A stretch of DNA of 64,000 bases, taken from Streptomyces sp. NBC_00568 (GTDB taxonomy: Bacteria; Actinomycetota; Actinomycetes; Streptomycetales; Streptomycetaceae). Below, piece by piece: positions 45,186-55,276 of the stretch (positions within the stretch are counted from its first letter, which is position 1; each line of letters begins with the position of its first letter). The notes under the pieces were generated by a model. That model did not search any database and had not been told where the DNA came from. It saw nothing but the letters and a program-made list of their open reading frames with translations. The stretch lies in assembly GCF_026341855.1 (NCBI RefSeq), contig NZ_JAPENW010000001.1:3463001-3527000 (forward strand). Reading direction: 5' to 3'. The position numbers and the translations under genes were made by a program.

Positions 45186-45257
45186 TATCCGCATTCCGAG
45201 ACGGGTGCAACGGACGCAGAAGCAAAGAAGCAGCCGATACGGCTCAGGGGTTGGGGA

Positions 45258-46535
45258 GTGCAAGCGGTGCAGCGGCGCAGGACAGGAACGATCGCGGCGA
45301 TCTCGGTTCTCGGCATGACGGCGGCCCTCGCGGCCTGCGGCGGCCCGAGCGGCGGTTCCTCGGACGTGACCCTGAGACTCGTGGCCGCCGACTACGGCGC
45401 GTCCAGGGCCAACAGCTCCCAGAAGTACTGGGACGACCTGGCCGAGGACTACGAGGCCGGTCACCCGGGGATCAAGGTCGAGGTCAGCGTCTACCCCTGG
45501 ACCGACGTGGACCGCAAGGTCAAGGAGATGGTCGCGGCGGGCCACGCCCCGGACGTGGCGCAGATCGGCGCCTACGCCGACTACGCCGCGCAGGGCCGGC
45601 TCTACAAGGTCGAGGACCTGCTCTCCATACCTGTTCAGGCCGACTTGGTCCCGGAACTCGCCGACGCGGGGAAGACGGACCGGACGCAGTACGGCATGCC
45701 GTTCGCCGCGTCCACGCGCCTGCTCTTCTTCAACAAGACCCTGTTCTCCGAGGCCGGCATCACCCCGCCCACGACCTGGAGCGAGCTCGCGGCCGACGCG
45801 AGGGCGCTCAAGGCCAGGGGCGTGAAGTTCCCCTACGCGCTGCCGCTCGGCCCCGAGGAGGCTCAGGCGGAGACCATGCAGTGGCTGCTGAGCGGAGGGA
45901 ACGGCTACACGGACGACGTCGACTCGTACTCCATCGACTCTCCGCAGAACATCCACACGGTCACCTGGCTGAAGGACGAACTGGTGGGCAAGGGGCTCAC
46001 CGGACCCGTCGCACCTGCCAAGCTGAACCGTGCGGCCGCCTTCTCGGCGTTCACCCGGGGTGAGGTCGGGATGCTCGTCGGGCACCCCACCCTGATGAAG
46101 CAGGCCGCCGCCGAGGGCGTGAAGTTCGGGATGGTGCCGATGCCCGGCGTCGAGGGCAGGTCCAAGGCCACCATGGGGGTCGCCGACTGGATGATGGCCT
46201 TCAAGAAGAACGGCCACGGCGAGCAGGTCGGCGACTTCCTCGACTTCGTCTACCAGGACAAGAACGTCCTCGCCTTCTCCCGCGAGTACGACCTGCTGCC
46301 GGTCACCTCCTCCGCGTCCGACGCGATGGTGTCCGACCCGGACGACGCGGACCTGGAGCCCTTCCTCGCCGAGCTGCCCTCCTCGGTGCTCTACCCGGTC
46401 GGCAAGACCTCCTGGGCCGAGGTCAGCGCCGACGTGAAGAGCGAGATCGCCAAGGCCGTGAGCCAGGACGGCGACCCGGCCGAGATCCTCGGCTCCCTGC
46501 AGACCAACGCCACCATGGCGGAAAGCGGCTACTAG
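45258..46535 (+). CDS. Sugar ABC-transporter substrate-binding lipoprotein
   Basis: A 425-residue family-1 solute-binding lipoprotein. The lipobox is ALAAC at about residue 25-29 after a basic start. Conserved blocks are KYWDDLAEDYEAGHPGIKVEV, RKVKEMVAAGHAPDVAQIGA, YGMPFAASTRLLFFNKTLFSEAGI and GEVGMLVGHPTLMKQAAAEGVKFG; they fit carbohydrate-binding CUT1 proteins. The start GTG at 45258 has GGGGTTGGGG upstream; the longer frame with a TTG start is rejected. No permease or ATPase gene adjoins it, so it is an orphan that may rely on MsiK and a remote permease. It is divergent from nagK across the dre sites. Confidence 0.9.
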   Translation: MQAVQRRRTGTIAAISVLGMTAALAACGGPSGGSSDVTLRLVAADYGASRANSSQKYWDDLAEDYEAGHPGIKVEVSVYPWTDVDRKVKEMVAAGHAPDVAQIGAYADYAAQGRLYKVEDLLSIPVQADLVPELADAGKTDRTQYGMPFAASTRLLFFNKTLFSEAGITPPTTWSELAADARALKARGVKFPYALPLGPEEAQAETMQWLLSGGNGYTDDVDSYSIDSPQNIHTVTWLKDELVGKGLTGPVAPAKLNRAAAFSAFTRGEVGMLVGHPTLMKQAAAEGVKFGMVPMPGVEGRSKATMGVADWMMAFKKNGHGEQVGDFLDFVYQDKNVLAFSREYDLLPVTSSASDAMVSDPDDADLEPFLAELPSSVLYPVGKTSWAEVSADVKSEIAKAVSQDGDPAEILGSLQTNATMAESGY

Positions 46536-46645
46536 GACAGGCCCGGTCCCGCCCGCCGGCTCCGGTCCCGCTCTCCGGCTCCGCTCCCGGTCCCGGCTCC
46601 GTCTCCGGCTCGGCACTGTCGGTGCCGGGGGCTACCGTGCTGTCC

Positions 46646-46873
46646 ATGGAAGAGCTGCCCGCCCGCGAACGGAGCATCCTCGCCCTGGAGCGCCGCGGCT
46701 TCCCCGGCCCCGGCGCCAAGGAGCGCGCCGTACGAGAACGGCTGGGCCTGGCCCCGGTCCGCTACTACCAGCTGCTCAACGCGCTGCTGGACGACCCGAG
46801 GGCCCTGGCGCACGACCCGGTGACGGTGAACAGGCTGCGCCGGGTACGGGAGGCCCGCCGGGCGGAGCGCTGA
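46646..46873 (+). CDS. DUF3263-family small protein
   Basis: A 75-residue protein that matches DUF3263: MEELPARERSILALERRGF, GPGAKERAVRERLGLAPVRY, YQLLNALLDDPRALAHDPV and NRLRRVREARR. The first part looks like a helix-turn-helix, with a basic tail. The start at 46646 (MEEL) is preferred over an upstream in-frame start because it gives the conserved N-terminus. The family is limited to actinobacteria and widely linked to this gene order before otsB. A DNA-binding role is inference. Confidence 0.85.
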   Translation: MEELPARERSILALERRGFPGPGAKERAVRERLGLAPVRYYQLLNALLDDPRALAHDPVTVNRLRRVREARRAER

Positions 46874-46998
46874 GACGAGCCTCCGGGCCGGGGATTCGGC
46901 TCGGTGGAGTTGTCGGGGCGTGGCATTCCGGCCGGGTGGGTAGCCCGCTCGGCCATGAGCCATGGGTGTGTCCGCCCCCACCCGGATAGGGTCGCCCC

Positions 46999-47853
46999 AT
47001 GGGCAGCCATCCCGAATCCAAGGACTCCTTGCCGGCCCCGGTCACCCCCGCCGGGCGCGACGCTCTGGACGCGATCCTCACCCGCCCCACCCGGACGGTC
47101 GTCGCACTCGACTTCGACGGGACCCTCGCCCCCATCGTCCCCGACCCCGACCAAGCCCGTGCGCACCCCGACGCGGTGCCCGCCCTCGCGGCACTCGCCC
47201 CCAAGGTCGCCTCGATCGCCGTGGTCACCGGCCGCCCGGCCGGTGTGGCCGTACGTCACGGCGGCTTCGCGGGCGTCCCCGGACTGGAGCACCTCGTCGT
47301 CCTCGGCCACTACGGCGCCGAGCGCTGGGACGCGGTGAGCGGCACGGTCACCGCCCCCGCCCCGCACCCCGGTGTGGCCGCCGTCCGCGCCGAACTGCCG
47401 GGATTCCTCGACAGGATCGGCGCCTGGCAGGGCACCTGGATCGAGGAGAAGGGCCGTGCGGTCGCCGTGCACACGCGCCGCGCCGCGGACCCGCAGGCCG
47501 CCTTCGAGGCGCTCCGCGAGCCGCTGGCCGATCTGGCCACCCGGCACGGCCTGATCGTCGAGCCCGGCCGCATGGTCCTGGAGCTGCGCCCGCCGGGCAT
47601 GGACAAGGGTGTCGCCCTCCTGGAGTACGTCCGGGAGGTCGGCGCCGAGGCCGTCCTCTACGCGGGTGACGACCTGGGCGACCTGCCCGCCTTCGCCGCC
47701 GTCGACAAGCTCCGCTCCGACGGCGTCCCCGGACTCCTGGTGTGCAGCGGCAGCTCCGAGGTCGGCGAACTCGCCGAACGCGCCGACCTGGTGGTCGACG
47801 GCCCGTCCGGGGTCGTACGCCTGCTCGCTTCTCTCGCGGCCGAACTCGCCTGA
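46999..47853 (+). CDS. otsB: Trehalose-6-phosphate phosphatase OtsB
   Basis: A 284-residue HAD-type phosphatase, the second step of trehalose synthesis. HAD motif I is VALDFDGTLAPIV with the nucleophile Asp, motif II VTGRPA, the cap domain covers about 110-190, and motif IV is AVLYAGDDLGDLPAFAAV with the metal Asp pair. The block MVLELRPPGMDKGVALLEYV is the trehalose-phosphatase signature. It faces otsA, which makes the substrate, in convergent order, so they are not one operon. A leaderless start is possible: the ATG follows GGATAGGGTCGCCCC. Length and motifs are normal. Confidence 0.93.
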   Translation: MGSHPESKDSLPAPVTPAGRDALDAILTRPTRTVVALDFDGTLAPIVPDPDQARAHPDAVPALAALAPKVASIAVVTGRPAGVAVRHGGFAGVPGLEHLVVLGHYGAERWDAVSGTVTAPAPHPGVAAVRAELPGFLDRIGAWQGTWIEEKGRAVAVHTRRAADPQAAFEALREPLADLATRHGLIVEPGRMVLELRPPGMDKGVALLEYVREVGAEAVLYAGDDLGDLPAFAAVDKLRSDGVPGLLVCSGSSEVGELAERADLVVDGPSGVVRLLASLAAELA

Positions 47854-47931
47854 CCGGCCGCTCGTCGCCCGCGCGGGCGGGGGCGGCGGAAGGCTTGCTT
47901 CGCCCCCTCCGCCCCTACCCGTCCGGTACCT

Positions 47932-47974
47932 GGGGCTCCGCCCCGGACCCCGCTCCTCAAGCGCCGGAGGGGCT
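47932..47974. repeat. Interspersed GGGGCTCCGCCCCGG-type repeat
   Basis: GGGGCTCCGCCCCGGACCCC and CGGAGGGGCTG form the short intergenic repeat seen many times in Streptomyces genomes, here between the convergent otsB and otsA. A second CCGGAGGGGCTG copy lies just after it (about 47991-48002). It may help terminate transcription. Confidence 0.6.
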
Positions 47975-48010
47975 GAAATCCCTTCCCCGGCCGGAGGGGC
48001 TGGAGTGTGT

Positions 48011-49468
48011 TCAGGTCTCCAGCGCCCGGAGTTGGTCCAGGAACCACTGGGCCGGCGGCAGAGCGGTGGCCGCGGCGGCCAGCCGCTTGGTGCGCTCGGC
48101 CCGTTCGCCCGGCTGCATGGTCAACGCCTCGTGCAGCGCCCGTGCCGTACCGATCACGTCGTACGGGTTCACGGAGATCGCGTCCTCGCCCAGTTCCTCG
48201 TACGCCCCGGCCTCCCGCGAGAGCACCAGCACGCAGCCCTCGTCGGAGACGACCGGGACCTCCTTGGCGACGAGGTTCATGCCGTCCCTGATGGGGTTGA
48301 CGAGGGCGACGTCGGCCAGCCGGTACGCGGCGAGCGAGCGCGCGAAGTCGTCCTTGACGTGCAGCACCACCGGGGTCCAACCGGGCGTTCCGTAGCGGGA
48401 GTTGATCTCGTCGGCCACGCGCTGCACCTCGGCCGTGTACTCCCGGTACACCGCGAGGTCCTGCCGCGAGGGGTAGGCGAAGGCCACGTGGACCACCCGC
48501 TCGCGCCACTCCGGGTGGTCGTCGAGCAGCTGCCGGTACGCCAGCAGTCCGCGCACGATGTTCTTGGACAGCTCGGTCCGGTCGACGCGCACGATCGCCC
48601 TGCGGTCCTCGCCGATCTCCGCGCGCAGCGCGGCCATCCGCTCCTCGACGTCCTCCCGGTGGGAGCGTTCGCGCAGGAACTCGGCGTCCGCGCCGAGGCC
48701 GTGCACGCCGACGAGGGTCTCGCGCACGGGCGGCCGGGCGCCGTCCAGGTGCTCGATCGCCCTGGGGGCGCCCGAGGGCCGGGTCGCGGAGTAGCGCTCG
48801 GGGTCGGCCTCCTCCGCGCAGCGCATGAAGGCCGTCGCCCACCGCCAGGTCAGGAACGCCACCCGGTCCGCGCCGAGCATGCCTCCCACCAGTTCCGCGC
48901 GGATGTCGTCGGGGAGCATCCGGAAGTAGTCCTCGGGCGCCCACGGCGTGTGGGAGAAGTGGCCGATGCGCAGGTCGGGGCGCAGCTCGCGGAGCATCCC
49001 CGGCACCAGGCACAGGTGGTAGTCCTGGACCAGCACCGCCGCGCCCTCGGCGGCCTCTTCGGCCAGCGCCTCGGCGAAGGCGCGGTTGTAGGTCCGGTAC
49101 GACTCCCACTGGCGCCGGAACTCCGCGTCGAAGACCGGCTCCAGCGGGGTCTGGTACAGCATGTGGTGGACGAACCACAGGACGGAGTTGGCGATGCCGT
49201 TGTAGGCGTCGGCGTGCACGTCGGCGTCGATGGCCAGCATGCGCACGCCGTCCTCGCCGGCTCCGCGCGCGACGGCCTCCCGGTCGCCGCCGCCGAGGGC
49301 CGAGCACACCCATAGGGCGCCCGCGTCGGGCCCGATCGCCGAGAGGCCCGAGACGAGGCCGCCGCCGCCGCGCCGGGCGTGCAGAGAACCGTCCTCCCGT
49401 ACCTCGTAGGTGATCGGGCCGCGGTTGGAGGCGACCAGAATCCGGTGGGCACCGTGCGTTGAAGCCAT
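48011..49468 (-). CDS. otsA: Trehalose-6-phosphate synthase OtsA
   Basis: A 485-residue GT20 glycosyltransferase making trehalose-6-phosphate from UDP- or GDP-glucose and glucose-6-phosphate. Signatures: ILVASNRGPITYEV at the start, GGGGLVSGLSAI, VLVQDYHLCLVPGMLRELRP, IGHFSHTPWAPEDYFRMLPD and VDRTELSKNIVRGLLAYRQL; the donor site reads LVNPIRDGMNLVAKEVPVV with SREAGAYEELGEDAISVNPYD. The order is that of functional OtsA. It is convergent with otsB and follows gpgS on the same strand (78 bp apart), consistent with osmolyte production as a shared theme. Confidence 0.93.
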   Translation of the reverse strand: MASTHGAHRILVASNRGPITYEVREDGSLHARRGGGGLVSGLSAIGPDAGALWVCSALGGGDREAVARGAGEDGVRMLAIDADVHADAYNGIANSVLWFVHHMLYQTPLEPVFDAEFRRQWESYRTYNRAFAEALAEEAAEGAAVLVQDYHLCLVPGMLRELRPDLRIGHFSHTPWAPEDYFRMLPDDIRAELVGGMLGADRVAFLTWRWATAFMRCAEEADPERYSATRPSGAPRAIEHLDGARPPVRETLVGVHGLGADAEFLRERSHREDVEERMAALRAEIGEDRRAIVRVDRTELSKNIVRGLLAYRQLLDDHPEWRERVVHVAFAYPSRQDLAVYREYTAEVQRVADEINSRYGTPGWTPVVLHVKDDFARSLAAYRLADVALVNPIRDGMNLVAKEVPVVSDEGCVLVLSREAGAYEELGEDAISVNPYDVIGTARALHEALTMQPGERAERTKRLAAAATALPPAQWFLDQLRALET

Positions 49469-49546
49469 GCCTCGAAACCTAGCCCCGTGTCGAAACGCTC
49501 AAACGTTCCCTTCGGCCGTATGCGATCGCGGGCCGGGAGGGCTGGT

Positions 49547-50491
49547 CTACGCGGCTCTGCGCCGCTGGTACTCGGAGATTTCGCTCATCGGGGGCCTTTC
49601 CTCCGTGTCCACCGAGTACGTGCGCGGCTGGAAACCGTCCCGGCCGCGCTCGAACTGGGTGAGGGCGGGGCGGATCAGGTGGCCGCGGGCCAGCCGGAGC
49701 TGGGCGGTGCGGTAGATCGCGGCGGCCATACGGCCCAGGGCCTGGCCGTCCTGGTGGCGGTGCTTGCGCACGCCGACGTCGACCTGGGCGAGGGCGTCCA
49801 GGCCCACCAGGTGCAGGGCGTCGACGAGCATGCCCAGCTCCACGCCGTAGCCGACGGGGAACGGGAGCTGTTCGAGCAGGGAGCGACGGGCCGCGTACTC
49901 GCCGCCGAGCGGCTGGACGAAGCCCGCCAGCTGCGGCCAGTGCATGTTCAGCAGGGGGCGGGCCATCAGCTCGGTGACCCTGCCGCCCTGTCCCGAGGCG
50001 CCGCCCAGCGGGCGGTCGTACATGGCCTTGACCAGATCGACCCCGGGGTCGGTGAGCAGCGGGCCCACGATCCCGGTGACGAAGTCGGACGAGAACTCCT
50101 TGAGGTCCGCGTCGATGAAACAGACGATGTCCCCGCTCGTCACGAGCAGCGACCGCCACAGCACCTCGCCCTTGCCGGGCACCGCGGGAATCCGCGGGAG
50201 GATGTCGTCGCGGTGCACGACTCTCGCGCCCGCGGCGGCGGCGACCGCCGAGGTGCGATCGGTCGAGCCCGAGTCGACGACGACGATCTCGTCGACGAGG
50301 GGCACCTGCTGCATCAGGTCGTGGCGGATGATCGCCACGATCTCGCCGACCGTCTCCTCCTCGTTGAGCGCGGGCAGTACGACGCTGACCGTCGATCCGG
50401 TGGAACGTTTCGCGGCCATGAGCTTGTGGAGCGGGCGGTCGGTCAGGGACCAGGAGCGTGTGCTCAGCCAGCTTTCGACATCTTTCAGCAC
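49547..50491 (-). CDS. gpgS: Glucosyl-3-phosphoglycerate synthase
   Basis: A 314-residue GT81/GT2-like enzyme that makes glucosyl-3-phosphoglycerate, the precursor of glucosylglycerate and, in mycobacteria, of polymethylated lipopolysaccharides. The nucleotide-binding region reads VSVVLPALNEEETVGEIVAI, VDSGSTDRTSAVAAAAGARV, the metal motif is CFIDADLKEFSSDFV (DAD-like), and PLGGEYAARRSLLEQL and VELGMLVDALHLVGLDALAQ follow. The ATG at 50491 starts the typical N-terminal helix (LKDVESWLSTRSW). Glucosylglycerate accumulates under nitrogen limitation and salt stress in some actinomycetes; the downstream otsA gene supports a compatible-solute role. Confidence 0.9.
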   Translation of the reverse strand: MLKDVESWLSTRSWSLTDRPLHKLMAAKRSTGSTVSVVLPALNEEETVGEIVAIIRHDLMQQVPLVDEIVVVDSGSTDRTSAVAAAAGARVVHRDDILPRIPAVPGKGEVLWRSLLVTSGDIVCFIDADLKEFSSDFVTGIVGPLLTDPGVDLVKAMYDRPLGGASGQGGRVTELMARPLLNMHWPQLAGFVQPLGGEYAARRSLLEQLPFPVGYGVELGMLVDALHLVGLDALAQVDVGVRKHRHQDGQALGRMAAAIYRTAQLRLARGHLIRPALTQFERGRDGFQPRTYSVDTEERPPMSEISEYQRRRAA

Positions 50492-50696
50492 GGTCTGCGG
50501 CTCCTCACTGTCTGATCACACGCTCTCATCAGCGTGCCCGCTGCGGCCAGCGGCAGATCGATTGCCGTCGTCTCGCGGTTCGGACGACTATCTCAACTGT
50601 CCTGGCCTTCGGTTACAGTCTTGAACAACGCGGATGACCATCGCATGTCCTGGATCATCGGCGCGTATCGTGTTCAACAGTTCAACAATCAAATAC

Positions 50697-50852
50697 CGCT
50701 CATCCAGAGGGGCAGAGGGATACGGCCCGATGAAGCCCCGGCAACCCTCCAGCCGGTCTCGTACCGATCGATGTCGATCGCGTCGCGAGGCTCCCGGCTA
50801 GGGAAGGTGCCAAATCCGTCTCACGGCGAAGTGCGTCGTGAGGAAGATGAGG
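50697..50852 (+). ncRNA. SAM-I (S-box) riboswitch
   Basis: The leader shows the S-box consensus in order: CTCATCCAGAGG at P1/P2, GAGGGATACGGCCCGATGAAG, CCCCGGCAACC, an extended P3 arm, then GGAAGGTGCCAAATCC, a CTCACG/CGTGAG P4 hairpin, and GAAGATGAG. The P1 ends CTCATC (50699-50704) and GATGAG (50846-50851) pair. This is a full aptamer for S-adenosylmethionine. No terminator hairpin is obvious between it and the gene. The P1 3' strand runs directly into GGAGAAAGGG, a likely ribosome site, so translational control is plausible. It governs the two-gene operon that follows. Confidence 0.9.
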
Positions 50853-50870
50853 AGAAAGGGCCTCGCCTCC

Positions 50871-52178
50871 ATGGCTGCGCAGACAGTTGAAAGCACCACG
50901 AACTCCGTGAACTCCGCCGACGCGGTGGACCTCGGCCCGGCAGCGGCGCTTTCCTGCCGCGAGTGCGGGCACCGCGTCCCGCTCGGCCCGGTCTTCGCCT
51001 GCGAGGAGTGTTTCGGCCCGCTGGAGATCGCCTACGACTTCTCGGCCTACGAGACCGAAGAGCTCCGCAAGCGCATCGAAGCGGGACCCGCGAACATCTG
51101 GCGCTACGCGCCCCTCCTGCCCGTCCCCGCGGACGTGGCGCAGAAGCCGAACATCAACCCCGGCTGGACCAAGCTCGTCCAGGCCGACAACCTGGCCCGC
51201 GAGCTCGGTGTCGACGCCGGCAAGCTCTTCGTCAAGGACGACTCCGGCAACCCGACGCACTCCTTCAAGGACCGCGTCGTCGCCCAGGCCATCGAAGCGG
51301 CCCGCGTCTTCGGCTTCACCACCCTCTCCTGCTCCTCCACGGGCAACCTCGCCGGTGCCGTGGGCGCCGCGGCGGCCCGTGCCGGCTTCCGCTCCTGCGT
51401 GTTCATCCCGCACGACCTGGAGCAGGGCAAGGTCGTCATGGCCGCGGTCTACGGCGGCGAGCTCGTCGGCATCCAGGGCAACTACGACGATGTGAACCGC
51501 TTCTGCTCCGAGCTGATCGGCGACCCGGCCGGCGAGGGCTGGGGCTTCGTCAACGTCAACCTGCGGCCGTACTACGCCGAGGGCTCCAAGACGCTGGCGT
51601 ACGAGATCTGCGAGCAGCTCGGCTGGCAGCTGCCGGACCAGCTGGTCGTGCCGATCGCCTCCGGCTCCCAGCTCACGAAGATCGACAAGGGCCTGCAGGA
51701 ACTGATCAAGCTCGGGCTCGTCGAGGACAGGCCGTACAAGATCTTCGGCGCCCAGGCCGAGGGCTGCTCCCCGGTGTCCGTCGCCTACAAGGCCGGTCAC
51801 GACGTCGTGCGCCCGCAGAAGCCGGACACCATCGCCAAGTCGCTCGCCATCGGCAACCCCGCGGACGGGCCGTACGTGCTCGACATCGCGCGCCGCACCG
51901 GCGGTGCCGTGGAGGACGTGAACGACGAGCAGATCGTCGACGCGATCAAGCTGCTCGCGCGCACCGAGGGCATCTTCGCGGAGACGGCCGGCGGCGTGAC
52001 CGTCGGTGTCACCCGCAAGCTGATCGAGAACGGTCTCCTCGACCCGACCCTGACCACGGTCGTGCTGAACACCGGCGACGGCCTCAAGACTCTGGACGCG
52101 GTGGCCTCGGACACCGGGCTGACCGCGACCATCCGCCCGAACCTCGACTCCTTCCGAGAGGCAGGCCTCGCATCATGA
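50871..52178 (+). CDS. metM: Threonine synthase-family PLP enzyme, probable MetM
   Basis: A 435-residue fold-II PLP enzyme. A zinc-knuckle pair (Cys29, 32, 44, 47; CRECG then CEECF) precedes the PLP domain: SFKDR with Lys133 as Schiff-base lysine, and SSTGNLAGAVGAAAARAG as phosphate loop. By sequence it is a threonine synthase paralog; in S. coelicolor the canonical thrC lies in a separate hom-thrC-thrB cluster. The SAM riboswitch in front and the ThiS-like carrier overlapping its stop (ATGA) point to O-phosphohomoserine plus carrier thiocarboxylate giving homocysteine. I recall this being reported in Streptomyces as MetM/MetO. Assigning that role here is inference; the usual annotation would be ThrC. 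Confidence 0.85.
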   Translation: MAAQTVESTTNSVNSADAVDLGPAAALSCRECGHRVPLGPVFACEECFGPLEIAYDFSAYETEELRKRIEAGPANIWRYAPLLPVPADVAQKPNINPGWTKLVQADNLARELGVDAGKLFVKDDSGNPTHSFKDRVVAQAIEAARVFGFTTLSCSSTGNLAGAVGAAAARAGFRSCVFIPHDLEQGKVVMAAVYGGELVGIQGNYDDVNRFCSELIGDPAGEGWGFVNVNLRPYYAEGSKTLAYEICEQLGWQLPDQLVVPIASGSQLTKIDKGLQELIKLGLVEDRPYKIFGAQAEGCSPVSVAYKAGHDVVRPQKPDTIAKSLAIGNPADGPYVLDIARRTGGAVEDVNDEQIVDAIKLLARTEGIFAETAGGVTVGVTRKLIENGLLDPTLTTVVLNTGDGLKTLDAVASDTGLTATIRPNLDSFREAGLAS

Positions 52179-52450
52179 GCGTCAACGTCCGCATCCCCAC
52201 CATCCTGCGCACCTACACCGGGGGCGTCGCCGAGGTGACGGCCGAGGGTACGACCCTCGCCGAGGTCATCGCCGACCTGGAGAAGAACCACACGGGCATC
52301 GCCGCGCGCGTTCTGGACGACCAGGGCAAGCTGCGCCGCTTCGTCAACGTGTACGTCAACGACGACGACGTCCGGTTCGAGCAGGGCCTGGAGACGGCGA
52401 CCCCGGACGGTGTGGGCGTCTCGATCATTCCGGCCGTCGCCGGAGGCTGA
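52175..52450 (+). CDS. metO: ThiS/MoaD-family sulfur carrier, probable MetO
   Basis: A 91-residue ubiquitin-fold sulfur carrier. VRIPTILRTYTGGVAEVTAE opens the beta-grasp, RRFVNVYVNDDDVRFEQGLE carries the conserved Asn/Asp turn, and the protein ends in IIPAVAGG, the diglycine that is adenylated and turned into a thiocarboxylate. It resembles CysO of mycobacteria. Its ATG overlaps the stop of the PLP enzyme gene (ATGA), so production is coupled. No activating MoeB-like enzyme or JAMM protease is in this window. It is followed by a 16-bp terminator. Confidence 0.9.
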   Translation: MSVNVRIPTILRTYTGGVAEVTAEGTTLAEVIADLEKNHTGIAARVLDDQGKLRRFVNVYVNDDDVRFEQGLETATPDGVGVSIIPAVAGG

Positions 52451-52488
52451 TCGTTACCCTCGGTAATGCCGAACACGCTGAGTTCATC

Positions 52489-52527
52489 GAATTGCCCCCT
52501 CCGTGAGAGAAACGGAGGGGGCAATTC
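52489..52527 (+). terminator. Terminator after metM-metO
   Basis: A perfect 16-bp stem (52489-52504 with 52512-52527) with a 7-nt loop and a short T-rich run, 38 bp after the carrier gene. Confidence 0.85.
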
Positions 52528-52891
52528 TGTAGGGTTGAGCGCGCTACAGTTGGGGAAGTCGCTTCGCTTTCGATGTTGGTTTCATGCCGGACGCATATGA
52601 GTCCTCGCCCGGCATCCGACAAGAAGTAGCCAAAGTGCCCCGCCTTTTTGAGCCGTTTATGGCATTTACGGGGCCCGACTTGCCCTGAATCCTTGCAAAT
52701 CCTCCGCATATCAACGATCAGCCATGCCCAGAATTCTCGTCCGATTGACCTGTTGCAGACGGCAGTTGGACAGATACATTCAGCCGCGGTCGACGCGTTC
52801 CGGCGCACACCCCCAACCATTGGGGGGTGAGGTCTGACCCGGATCCGCGAAGTGTGGATCTGTGCAAGGGCCAGTAATAGGGGAGTTAGGC
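52528..52891 (+). other. AT-rich leader of the cold-shock gene
   Basis: No protein gene is supported in this 364-bp gap. It is AT-richer than its surroundings (for example around 52560-52720), as expected of a promoter plus a long untranslated leader, common for cold-shock genes. A hairpin of the CACCCCCAA/TTGGGGGGTG type lies at about 52806-52829. The ribosome site GGGGAG stands just before the csp start. Confidence 0.5.
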
Positions 52892-53095
52892 ATGGCTCAG
52901 GGCACCGTCAAGTGGTTCAACGCGGAGAAGGGGTACGGCTTCATCGCGGTCGACGGTGGTGCGGACGTCTTCGTGCACTACAGCGCGATTCAGATGGACG
53001 GCTACCGCACCCTTGAAGAGGGTCAGCGAGTGGAGTTCGAAATCTCGCAGGGCCAGAAGGGTCCGCAGGCGGACATGGTCAAACTCGCCGTCTGA
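52892..53095 (+). CDS. Cold-shock domain protein
   Basis: A 67-residue single CSD protein (CspA type) that binds single-stranded RNA and DNA. The RNP1 motif is KGYGFIAV and RNP2 is VFVHYSAI, with [12 protein letters not shown] as start. Streptomyces have several of these; this one follows the SAM-riboswitch operon and precedes groL, as in the S. coelicolor order. The ATG at 52892 is chosen over an in-frame upstream start because the conserved protein starts here and GGGGAG precedes it. Expression likely depends on temperature or growth stage. Confidence 0.95.
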   Translation: MAQGTVKWFNAEKGYGFIAVDGGADVFVHYSAIQMDGYRTLEEGQRVEFEISQGQKGPQADMVKLAV

Positions 53096-53129
53096 TCCGG
53101 GCGCGAACGGCCACCGACGCACTCACGCC

Positions 53130-53165
53130 GAGGGGCCCGCATCCCACCAGGGATGCGGGCCCCTC
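53130..53165 (+). terminator. Terminator after cold-shock gene
   Basis: A perfect 16-bp stem (53130-53145 with 53150-53165) with a 4-nt loop, 34 bp after the stop. Confidence 0.87.
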
Positions 53166-53319
53166 GTGCGTCCCCGGCCACCCTCCGGGGTGCCCTGTTC
53201 CGTCTCGCGCGCGCCCGCGGGCGCGCTCCGTCCGGGCGCCGTGCGTGCGCTCCGCCAGGGGCCCGTTTTCATGAGAGGCGCTCGCGCCCGCCCGTCGCCC
53301 GACCGCCACCCCTCAATGA

Positions 53320-55152
<1,833 letters not shown>

Positions 55153-55190
55153 TCCCTTCGCGGATCAGCGGTTCGTCGCAGTACGAGACC

Positions 55191-55224
55191 GAGGGCGGCA
55201 CTCCCACTTGGGGGTGCCGCCCTC
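55191..55224 (+). terminator. Terminator after groL
   Basis: GAGGGCGGCAC pairs with GTGCCGCCCTC, with one bulged T and three more G-C pairs inside (55191-55205 with 55211-55224), 39 bp after the groL stop. Confidence 0.75.
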
Positions 55225-55235
55225 GGGCGTTCACG

Positions 55236-55272
55236 CTCTCCCGCCGCGGCTGTCCGGGCCGCGGCGGGAGAG
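55236..55272 (-). terminator. Terminator of the PLD-like gene
   Basis: A perfect 14-bp stem (55236-55249 with 55259-55272) with a 9-nt loop just past the minus-strand stop at 55277. Confidence 0.75.
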
Positions 55273-55276
55273 GCGA

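Noticed and set aside
50871..52178. Plain threonine synthase in threonine biosynthesis
   Set aside because: Not excluded, but the SAM riboswitch and coupled sulfur carrier fit methionine synthesis better.
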